Part shown: positions 25,001 to 37,000 of the stretch, piece after piece | Layout of the letters: every line of letters starts with the position of its first letter | How positions within the stretch are numbered: the first letter of the stretch is position 1 | From: Promerops cafer | Lineage: Eukaryota > Chordata > Aves > Passeriformes > Nectariniidae | Length of the DNA stretch: 64,000 nt | Direction: 5' to 3' | Assembly (NCBI GenBank): GCA_013398275.1 | Contig: VZSE01014389.1 | Span: forward strand, 2,834,636-2,898,635 | Translations under genes and position numbers: made by a program | Notes under the pieces: generated by a model | Told to the model about the DNA's origin: nothing | The model's input: only the letters and a program-made list of their open reading frames with translations | Databases searched by the model: none

Positions 25001-28000
25001 TGACAAAAAGTGACAAAAGTGACAAAGAAAATGAAACACACTGGTAACTCTTGGATATGCTTTAAAATGTAGACTTTTACCAAATGACTACATAATATCT
25101 GCAGCATTAAATTCACACACAGAATAATGTCCTCTGCTGAGGAACTTGGACAACACAATTTATGTCTTCTCAAACTCATGCAACTAATTTCTATATAAGT
25201 TATTCCACATGTGGAGGCAGTAGTAAGGGATGAAGAAAGTACAGGCATGTAAATCAGGTAAGTGTTCCCCTTACAGTGAAGGTCACTTTCAAGTTTTTGT
25301 TTCCAACTGACTGTCTCAAAAATATTTCCAACTTTGGGCAACTGGAAGTTTAATAAGGTTAGTTGTAGGTTTTAGCATGCTGTGACATTTTCTGTTTCCA
25401 AAAGACAAATATAACTGAAATAACTCTAAAAACATAGATAACTTTTAGATGTTTGTTCTTTTATATGTTATTATTTCTTTATTAGAATGAGCTTCAATAT
25501 GCAATTAAGTGTTCCCTTTTGACTGCCAAATGTGTTAAGAAGTTATTGTCTGTTGTCTTTAGAAATCCTTGGGATGTTTTAGTTCTACCAGTACATCTTC
25601 AGAAAATGGTCCTCACACTGGAAGTATCTAACTATCTTTAAATACACTTAGATACAAACAGCTCTGTAAAGTCAGCCAACTGAATTACTTAAACATAAAA
25701 AAACAATTTTAGCCTAATACACCAGAAGTGTGGGCCATGTCTGACTCTACTAAGCATTTGCATCAAACCTACAAAACTACAAAAATAAAATATTGCCTTT
25801 TCAAGTAATAATACTTTTATGAAGCCACAAGTTGTACAAAAATCACATGAATTGTAAGAGGCCTTTTAATTAACAAGCATCAACAATTTCTCAGTTTTTC
25901 TACTCCTTAAAATCCTTATTATTTTCAATAATAAAATATATGTCCACTAACCATTAAAATTTCCCATGCTAGCAGCATCATATTTTTATTTTGTTGGAGG
26001 AAACGACTCACCATCCAATAAAGTTTCAATACATATTTTCCAAATTTATTGTACAGTGGTATGTGTTCCTTGGTAGCTTTACATAAGGCATAAATGTGTT
26101 CCCAAGGTTTCCAAACAAGTGTGGGTGTTTCACTATTTATGGAACTTTCATTAGATATTCTCCAGACAGCATAGATTTCACTTACAATCCATCTCATCAG
26201 CTAAAACAAGAGAAAAATAGAAAAAAATGCTTTTCAGTAACATATTTTTGAAAAAAATGTCAAGTTATAATGATCAAAGAATAAAACAGATCCTGTTCTA
26301 AATAAAAAAGTGACATAAAAATATAGCTATGGTTTAATGGAAAAATTATTTTCACTGTTACAACTTCTCTTAAAATCATTACAATATGGTATCTACAATA
26401 ACACCAGACTTCATGAAACTAAGTAAAGGCACAGTATAAATAAAGGTATTCATCATTTAACAAAGACAAATAAAGAAATATGATCTTAAAATAAATTACG
26501 TTACAGGACTTGTTTGATTGCTTATTAAAAGCCAGATGTTAAAAATCAGTATTGCCTTCAATAACCATTTTTTGTACTCAGTAAAAGAAATCGTAAATTA
26601 TTAAACATACTTAGTGATTTTTAAGACTTAAAATAACAGCTTTAACTAATCATGCTTTATGCATGTGTTTTTATAACATGCAGATTTCTGATGTATGCCA
26701 TACTTTCACAAGTACTACCAACTGTTACAATGATTTATATAAACTGGAATGAAAAAAAAGCTTTTACTACAAGAAACTTGCCCTAAAATTATTTAGTGGT
26801 CCTATGGGCACTCCAAGAAACTTGTCCTAAAATAAATAAGTGGTTTTGTGGACTTCAAAATTTACATAACCTGTCTTCTGATGTTTCCTCCCTTATATCT
26901 CTGGTGCTGAATTTTGAATTTGCATTGATGTACTGATTGAAACAGAAATTATTAAGTAATATTACATTCAGTAAGGCACTCAGATGCCTTGGTTCCACCT
27001 GTTTTATACTTTCCCATGACCTGCAGAAATTCAGTAAACATTTATTCAACTTTGGAGAGTCAGAAAAGACTGTCTGGGTCACAGACATTTGCATACACAG
27101 GCAGGCCCCACTAGGACTTCCAGAAAGTTTGAATAAAATATAAATCCTTTCAAACATAGCCTTTATTTACTCTTTTCTTTAGACAATATTATCCAGTAGT
27201 AATTACCTTAGTTCATAGACTGCATATATATATTTTTTAAGAAGTTTGGAAAACCTCTTACCCTCACTGGTTTTTCAAATTCTAAAAAAGGTAAACACTA
27301 ATTATAATAATCTAGATAATTTCTTGCCACTTTATCCCCCTCATTCTTTTCTACTTAAAAAAATTCTCACGACTTATTTCTTCTTTGAGAATTTAGAATG
27401 AAATTCAAAAAGTTAAAGAAAGATAAGAAAAAGGAAATAATTTTTTTTTAAAGATATATTAATCTATTTCCACCTACCTCACAACAAAAAATGTGCTCAT
27501 TTGCTGAAACAAGGTCAAATGAGGTTTCATTTTGGACTACCACAGGAACCTAGTAGAAAGTAAATTAGTTAGGTCCATTGCTAAATTTTCTGGAAAAAAT
27601 TAAATTAACATTAGCATTTAACTGCAGTGAACATGCACATGTTGGGCATCTGGCAAACATTCATTACACATTTGAAAACTAGAAGTGATCATGTTGTAGA
27701 TTGTTTGGTATTTCTTAATAAAACTTCCTTAAAATGTATGTTCAGAATTCTTAAAAAATTATTATTATTTTTTACCAGGAGATTAAAGAGTATCAAACTG
27801 AATAATCACATAAGTAAATGGAGATACCTTCACTTTCTTAAGATACATGCAGTTCTGCATTTAAATCATGATCATAACACTGTCTCATACTTTGAGATTC
27901 CCTTAGCCACCCACCAGGGTTCACCAGGATTCATTTGCTCACGGTCAGTAAGACAGTGGTATTGGCTGTACATGGACTTTATCAAACCTTTGGCTGCATT

Positions 28001-31000
28001 ACATTGTGTTCATGACTATTTTCTTCTTGTACAGCCCATTTCCTTTTTGTAAGCAGTTTAGTAATAACAGACTGAGATTGCAGTTTATTGAACTAAATGT
28101 ATCTGTGCCTCTCATCACGTACTGGCGTTCGTTGCTTGATTCTTTGCTTACCACACTAAATAGGCTTTCTTTTATAGTTAAAAATCTATCAGGTAACAAA
28201 TAATTCTTAATAGCCTTTCATCGCTTGACATTTATATTAATTTTTATATAAAATCTCTGGTAATCATTGCTTGTTCATTCAAAATATATTGGACCAAAAG
28301 AAGCAACAAAGTTTTGATAAGGTCCTAAAGAAAACAAATGCTTTCTTCATAGTACTGTAGAGATAGATTTGAAAAGCTATTTTTAATACAGATACGTGTT
28401 TCCATGACTTTCTGGGCTGCCAGCTCTCTTGCCCTCATCTTTCAGATACCTCCACTCAGTTTATGCATTTTGGCAGCATTTCCTATCCAATCTTTTGGTC
28501 TTGTCAATTACTCCTCTGACCTCCTCCTCTCCCTCCATTAAAAATTAAACTTAGATCTGTTTAGTGTCTAGTTAATAAAAAATGGAAGTGACAAGCTGAC
28601 AAGCCTGAAAAAGTTGGAAGGGTGGTCCAAGTGCTTTAAAACTTCAATATTTCATCTGAAGTAAATCATGTAAATCCTTAGATTAGTAACAGTATTGGAA
28701 AACACTAACCTTTGAAATGAGATGCTGTTTATTTTCTCTGCAATTAATTTTAAAATTCAACTGAATAACAGCTATGCATAATTTTAAAATGTTATGGTTA
28801 CCTTGCAGACAAGTACTGTCTAAGACATGGACATGTACTCTGTGTAGCCCAGAAAAATATGATAGTTGAGGTGAAAAAAAATACTGTAGTTCTGGTAAAT
28901 TAGTTCGTGGTTTCATGACAAATATGAATACTTCAGACATCTGCTCAAGAGAAGCCTCAGTTGGAATATACAGAAATTCTTCTGCCATGACAGTAATTCT
29001 TAAATGAGAAAAAAGAAAACACTCAAAAAAAAAATAGAAAGACACGCTCCATCCAGTTGTCTTCCAAATGAACATCAGTCATAAAATGAAGCAGATGTGG
29101 CAGGATACACTACCATGATGTTTTGCACCAGGAAGTGCTGGTCCATGGTGTTCTTATCCCATTAATAAAGGCTCTCAAATTCTGTATAGTATCATTGAGA
29201 ATGCTATTATTACAGCTAACTGTAAAGAATAGGGTTAGTATAGGTAATCTTATGTCATTCTAGACACTGAGAAACCTGTGTTGTGGGGCACCAAGCAGGC
29301 CTCTGATTCATCTATGCAGCCTTCTGTGCAGATCCCATCAATTTTGGTTTTACTGACCTATGATAAAATTTGAGCTATGAAAGGATATTCTCACAGAACA
29401 ACTCTGCTCACAATTTCTGCTGTAAAATGAAAGGACGTTGAAGAACTTGCTGCTGTGGTTACATAAAGTCAACAAGAGATGCAGGTGATGCAATTGCCAG
29501 CAAAGAGCAGGAGCTGCCTGCAGGCTCCTCTCTTACCATCAGCTGTGTGAGCTCACCCTGTGTCCAGGGTTTCCAGCCCCAGGGCCCAGCAGTGTGTGCA
29601 GTCGTCACTGACCCCTCATGTACGCTGGTCTCCAGGACAGGACTGACTGTGTGGTCAAGTGGCTTTTACCTGTTGAACTAACTTCCTCTTCTAATTTCAC
29701 TCTACTTTTCACAAGTTAGGCAAGTAGCATTTTTTCATCATGACCTTGCTTGTTTCTTACCTCTTTTGTTAAAAACTCTTGTGGACGTTTCCATGAATGC
29801 ACTTTTAAGGATGCTGGCAATCTTATTTTCCCTTCAGGATCATCAAATCCAGGCTACATAAAATATGCATGAACAAAAATGGACCACTTTTAATAATTAC
29901 AGTATTGTATCTTCCATGAGTTTGAAAATAATATATTGTTCACAGGATAATTCACTTAAGGAGCAAAATAGCATAAAAAAAGAGCTAATGGAATCTACAA
30001 CTGAACAAAAAGACCCCAAAGCCCAGGATGAAGATGCAACACAAAAGCCACCTACAGTGTCCAGAGAAGTTTATGTGGTCTGCACTTTCTAAGAGGTCTA
30101 TATGAAACAATTCTTTTTCTTTTCCCCTTTCAGAAAGATCTCCAAAAAAACCTTAAATTTTTAAGTCAGTTACTCTTCTACCAAGTTATTCCTATGTACT
30201 TTTTCTAACTCACTTATTTCTATAGCTTTTTAAGTTGAAGACTGGAAGTAAATATCTAAAGCTGTTAAGACACAAAAAAATCATGTTCCATGCATTTATC
30301 ACTGCTAGAGAAACCAAAGAGAACTATAATTATACAGCATGAATTAGCCCATTAAAAAGAGAGGCTCATACAATTTTCAAACTTGCATTTTTGAAGTGAT
30401 TCTTATCCTCCATGTGCACGGGAAGCATCAGGATATATGATATCTGTTTACTTACTGGCACAATGTAGGATGAAGACATGCCTCTGCTACAGATTGTGCT
30501 GACTGAGAAGCTAATCAGTTACATGGTTAATGCCTTTTATTTGTGCCTGGATTTTCAACAGCTTTTAGGCATATTATACATTCGTGTGTGTTTCACAGTC
30601 TACGATGCACTCTAACTTCTACAAACCAGAGAAAGAGTTGCCAGGAACAAAAATCTATGATATTTGAGTCCTTAATGATTAAAGGAAGGCAGAACAAAGT
30701 ACATCACAAAAAGCATAAAAACCAAACACAAAGACTCCCAAATAATTTTTTCCCCACATTTTTTATTTGTTTGTTTCATTGCGTAAGTTCCTTCAACATA
30801 ATAATCTGCAACAAGCTATTTCAGTACCTGAAGGAAAAGAGATAAGCTGGGGGGGGGAGACGAGGGAAGGAATGTTTTAGGAATACTTTTTTTTTTTTTC
30901 TGAAAGCTTAAAGAATGCCTTGGAGCCTGGACCATAAAAAACTGTTTTAACAGAATTTATATTCTGCTGTCAGAGACATCCAACCCTGACTTCATGGCAT

Positions 31001-34000
31001 AACAGGAAAGTTTAGCTCTTAAACACTAGATAAACCAGAGAAAGGAGGCAGACGGGAATGACACGACACTATGCAAAGGAAAAAAAATAACCCACACCTG
31101 GAAAGATACAAGCTTTCTTTAGCATACTAGTGCAAAAAATGCTTTGAAGAAGAATATTGTAGGTTTAGCTAAACTTGGCTGAAAAACTCAAGTTTTAACT
31201 TATCTTTTATTTAAGGTGGCTATAAGAGACAAGTGCCAAGTCTCAGGGGTTCATGCTCTAAGGACAGGAGTCTCAACCACAAGTTCTACGGGGAGGACAT
31301 GGAAGAAATGGGCACAAGAGACAAAGACAAGGTCAAATGCATAATCTCAGCAACACACTGCACAGCTCTACTGAAGGCATTGTGTATGGGTGCTTGGTAA
31401 ACACTTGCTTTCAGTGTTACAAGGAAAGAGATCAGGTTGATTTCTTTACCCAGACAAGAAAATAGGACTGTTGATATTCATGTTCCAAGTGTACTCAAAG
31501 GTCCTGGATGACATTACTAAATTTGTTTCCAACTGAAATAACCTATTCGATGTTGAATGCGTGGATCGAAAGAGGTCACATTACAAAATATTTTAGATCT
31601 GTAAATTAACCTGCTGTGACTGGCATATAATTCCTTTAAACATGTAAAAGGAGCAATGTTTCATAGAGCTTGCAGCTGAAGAACTGAAGAGTCCAGTGAA
31701 CAACTCAGAACACCTCTTGTGCTAAAATAGAAGAAAGGTTTTCAGATATTGCCATTTTGAAGTTTATGTACGACAATAATGTCTGGTAGACCTAACAAAT
31801 TAGTGCTAGATAAATGTTGAGTACAGCCCAAGACACCAAATGTGGTAATGGAAAAGAAGAAGGACACAAAGGAAAATTATTTACTTGACAAGTTAATGAC
31901 AGTATTTAGTACAGAATGTGTACCTTCTCTCAAAACAATACTTTGGCCCCATAGGAGTATGATATAGTCAACCTTGGGATAAGAAAAAAAATAATCAAGA
32001 AATATATATGGTAACATAAACATAGTACACCAGGACACATTCAGAAGAAATATATTAACAATGCAAAATTTGCATATAAAACAGATGATAAAGCATGGTA
32101 CTTGATTCATTTTAAATTTCAATTTAAAATGCTGAGTTTAATAAATTCTTTAAGAAATAAGTTTACTACTACTCTGTATAAAAGACCCATACATTCTGCA
32201 ATGATAACCAGTGTGAAGGAGTAAAAATCCATGAGACTTTCAATTCCAATTTTTCCAAAGCTGGAAAACAGGAATTTTTCTGCATCTGTCAGGTGCTTAC
32301 TTTCTGCAAAATGACAATATTCCCTCAAATCATTCTCTACATACTAGAACTGCAGACACTGTTCCACATGTCCAGAAACTGCAGTGTACAAAAGAAAGTA
32401 CTTCAACATCCATTTTTGCCATAATAAAGATACATGCATCAAACCTTTTGAGCCTACAGAAACTGCAGTGCCCTGAGGAGTATGTCAGTGCCCTGACACA
32501 CCACAAAAGTTCAGCTGTTCCCACATCCGCAGTTTTAGTTATGCTATGAAATAGACTTGGGTGTTTTATTTTTTTAAACCATTAATGTACACACATTAAT
32601 GCACACAGATATGTTAAGAGTTCATTTTAAAAGCAGCAAATAAACAATGCACAATACTTCTGGTTTATTACTGTAGTTTAGTAGGGAACTACTTAAACAT
32701 ATTGAAAATATATGTTTGAAAATTAATATATTTATCAGTAACACCTTATTTGGAAGTTGTGACAAATACTCTATTAAATACAAGTACGAAAAATGAAGTG
32801 GAAATAATATGTGTCACACAACTTACTGAAATTTGACCTTTTCCAGGTTTTTCTTTTGCAGCTTTTCCAGTATCCCATTTTTCTGCATTGATATCTGCAT
32901 CATTCCATTCTGGCCAAATAGGAAATTTCCATTTCTCGTTGGAAGCAGCTACCTTGGAAGGCATAGATGGCCTAGGAAACACACAGTAGCATAAATAAAA
33001 GTGAACAGCATTATTAGACAAGGGTAGTAGGAAGACTTTTATCTTCTAAAATACGCTTTTTCTAATGTACTGTAATAGACATTTTAGTGGTTTTAACTAT
33101 GTTAACTTTTTTGTCACTAAGATAAGGAAATCAATAGAAGTGCTTGATGTTGTTATAATGTATAAACCAACAAAATATGTAATGCATTTATACAAGGAAT
33201 TCTGTTGAAGTCAAGTGGGTAGCTGAAGCACAAAAACAGAATTTGAAGACCGTTTCTTCCCTCTCCTTTTCCCTTCAAGCCACATGGTTCTTTCTCTCCT
33301 GTACCAGTCCTAGCATTCATCACTCAGTTCAACTCACCCATCTGAAGGCTTTCTTTCCTTTTTTCTGAGTTATTTTCTTTAGATAACCAGAAGGAGCTTG
33401 CCGCAGATAAAAGACGCCCTGAGGAAAAGGACTCCCACTTCTAGGCATCTGTGACCTGCTAGACCAGCCAGTGCTATCTCCAGGTAGTTTCATTCTCAGG
33501 GCCTCCTGTGCTACCAGCACTCTTACTACCTTCTTCTTGGGTTTCACAATCCTGGCAATAATTTTGCTGAGGCTGAAAGGTTTTTCACAAGACTGATACA
33601 CAATGTGTTCATAGCCACAGAGTAGCACTAGTGCATCTTCATTTTTCCAGTGCATACAAAGGGCTGAAAAACTGAATTAGCTAGAATATTCATAATATTC
33701 ATTCATTGTTCCTATACAAATGCAACAAAATGAGTAACTACATTCCAAAGTCAAACACAGACTACTTAAATGAGTAGTCTGACTAAGGAAAATTTTTGTA
33801 GAAAATGACACCTGAAAATACTATTAAGCTACATCACCCAGACAGAAGGTGGACGCAGGGACAAATCCCTTGGTGGAACAGAGGCATTGCTCAAGTGTGG
33901 AGCAGTGAAACTACAAAAGCAAAAGCTCAGCCAGAGTAGAAATAATCAAAGGATGTTCAGGACAAGGAAAAAAGCTCCCATAAGTACATTGGCAGCAAAG

Positions 34001-37000
34001 GACAAATAAGGAAGCGCATGTCTGCTGCTCAGTGGGGTGGGGAACAGCTTAGTGACAAAGAACATGGGAAAGGCCAAGATACTCAACGTCTTTGTGTGTC
34101 TTGGGTTTTGTTGGCAAATTCGACTCTCCCCAGTCCAAGAGTCTATATAGAGAGTCTGTGGGAGTGAAGCATTACCCACAGTAGAGGAAGGAGCTGGGCA
34201 GCACTTAAGCCAACTGGACACACACAGCTCCATGGGACTAGCTGCAATGTGAGCAAAGGTACTGAGGGAGTTGACTGGAGTCTGATTTGCATCTTGGGAA
34301 GTGCTTGGAGACACTTTAAACTCAAATAGACATGGATTTAAGCAACCTGATGTAAACTGGTCCTGCTTGAGTAGGAGTTTGCCTAAATGGCTCCCAGAGG
34401 CACCGTTCAATCAACATTTTTCTACAATTCCATAATACTTAAGTTGTTAGCAATAATAAGGACAAAGATGTGGGTAAAAATAAAGATTTCTCACTGTCTA
34501 GACATTAACTACATTCATCCACACTACCAGTAACTCTTAATGGAAGACAGCTGTTAAAATTCAATACCATCTGTGCCTTCTGCTGTGCAAAAACCACCCA
34601 ACATAGCTTCTACCTCTCTAACTGGAAGGATGATGTATTCTGTAGAGTGATACTTTGCTTTATTTTTTCATCTTTGTCACCCACCTCAGTCATCTGTAAA
34701 TTGACTCTATTATGTTTGATCTTACATTAATGGATAATATTTTCTCCAGTGTTTTCTTGAAGACTCAAATGATGCTTCATTCTGTATTCAATAACATTTA
34801 ACAAGCAATTGAAAAACCCTGAGGTGTTTATCAGTTTCTCTGTATCATTTCCAGTTGTTTCAAAGAATCTGTTGCATCTGTGCTAACCACATGCATGAAG
34901 AATAACAAAAAACTAAGTGCTGGCTGTATCAACAGATTCAACATTTGTGATATTTTGAAACTTGAACACTTCTAACACTGATTTAAATATGATTCCTGGC
35001 AGTTTCTTACACATAGTAAAAAATTATAAGTTAAAATTTTCATTTTTGTACTATTTTCTTACTTCAGATGAAATATGAATGGCATATATAGCAAATTTAA
35101 ATATTTAAGGACTACTAACTTTTTGGTATCTTTTTTCTACTTCTAAATCTGCATTTGCTCTTTTACATATTTATAGAGAAGCATGGAAATTTCATTTACT
35201 GATAACAATAATAAAGATATTCTGACACCATTCACAAATCAAACTAATGATAGTTGCAATAATTCATAGAACCATAGAATGGTTTGGGTTGGAAGGGACC
35301 TTAGAGATCATCCAGTTCCACCCCTCCTGCCATGAGTAGGGACACCTTCCATTAGACTGTGTTACTCAGAGCCTTTCCTCATTTTGTGGTATAAGATTCT
35401 GAGTGCTTCGGGACAATAATGGAATAATAGAAAAACATGATTTTAAAATGCAACAATGAGATATGGAAGACTTACTTAGCTTACTATCACACTAAGACAG
35501 AAAATTACTTTCCACTACACTTTAACATAACAGAATACCCTCAGCATTAGCAATGTGGAAGACATGGAAACAATGTTGAGGGTATTCTGTTATCTCAATT
35601 CTATGATTGCGATGCCTAAATTAAGTTACTGCTACTGCATCTCAAAAAGGATAATTCAATAAGACCTGGAAAATTCACAAATAACTGCAATTTAATTGGT
35701 TTCCAAATATAAGTAATAGTAATAAATGGAAAAAGACAGTTGAATTAATCAAAATAATGCATTTGAGTAATGCTATTAAGAAGTTCCTCTATTACAAGAA
35801 TTGAATCATATAACTGTGAGAATTCTTTGAAATGAACTGTAAGATACAAGGACAATGCAAATTACTGGTATTTTATGCTCAGGCTGGATGGGTTCATTGT
35901 ACAACAGTATTTTTAAAACCAACTTACTGGCAGACTTCCTTTTAATCCTGTGCTAAACCCTAAAGGAGAAAAAGGAAGAATAAATTGCCAAATGAAACAC
36001 CATGAAGTTGGCACTAATTCAGCTCTGACCCTTTAAGCAGCTTCTCCAAGAATACTGGTATAATTGATATAGTGCCAACAGGGGAAAGAGGGGACAGCAG
36101 GATAAACAAGCACAACAGGGAAAATGCAGACAGATTGCAACCTAAGTTTTTCAGAGACTTCCGATTTAACAGACAGGAAACAAGCCCACTGGAAATGTGC
36201 TCTCAAGTAATATAGTCTTTTAGTCTGTAGACATATGCACTACCACATTCTGCAAGCCAGATCTTGTCAGCTTGGTTAATGGAGTCTAGAAAGCTAGGAA
36301 GCAAATATTTTCTTCCTAAAATAGATAAATCTACCTGTAAATTATCTATGACCATTCCTTAGAGAGGGAACCCAGCAACACTGAAGGGAGTCTTCTCAAG
36401 AATTACAGAAGTATAAGTAGGTACTTTCAGAACAGCACAGCTACTCCAACGTTCCTTTACCAATACTTATGCCATTCTGGATCATCAGACAACAATAATT
36501 TCGTGATCTTTTAGAAGTCAGGAAGACACCAAGAGGCAGCAAAAAAAAAGTGTCCCTTCCTGTGGATTGTTTGAACAGTCAGAAAAAAACAACTTCTGTC
36601 CTCAGTAAAGCTTTTATATTAGGAAAAAGAGGGCAGAGAACAAACAGATGCTTCAACTTTTTCACCAAATCTGCCCTGCAGGGAAGCTACTTAAGTTTTC
36701 CTCTAATATCTTCCAACCTCAAAGACAAAAGGCTCCTTTGAAGACCTTATTTATACTAGAAAGTTCTTTTAAACTATAATCACTGAAATTATTTTTAAAA
36801 AATATATCTGGATATCTCAGAAATCCAGAGCAGAAACCATGGTAACATTCATAAGAATCCCTAAAGGATACAAGAAAGTTTGTCCAAGTATCAGTAACTC
36901 TGTGGCAAAATGATTTGCTCTTTTTTTTCATACCTAGTGCCATCCTTCAGAAGAGGAATGAACAGAATGAGTCACAATCAGATGATTTAATAAGCAGCTA

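Larger units (their letters stand above)
26201..29760. other. ADGB introns 4 and 3 (around exon 4)
   Basis: Excluding exon 4 (27478-27549). Intron 4 has an imperfect tandem duplication of about 43 bp at 26771-26856. Intron 3 has 130-141-codon open frames at 27627-28052 (+) and 29075-28683 (-) without recognisable homology, and a GC-richer patch at 29480-29640 that I cannot identify. Confidence 0.55.

Noticed and set aside
24877..25341. A 154-codon minus-strand open frame in intron 5, rich in Phe, Cys and Leu.
   Set aside because: Composition reflects T-rich tracts; exons 5 and 6 are in phase without it.
27627..28052. A 141-codon plus-strand open frame in ADGB intron 3.
   Set aside because: No recognisable domain, AT-driven composition, no splice or promoter context; read as chance.
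28683..29075. A 130-codon minus-strand frame on the ADGB strand in intron 3.
   Set aside because: It does not match androglobin, and exons 3 and 4 join perfectly without it.
33758..33781. Perfect 9-bp inverted repeat (CAGACTACT / AGTAGTCTG) with a 6-nt loop.
   Set aside because: Short enough to be expected by chance in 64 kb and without other support.
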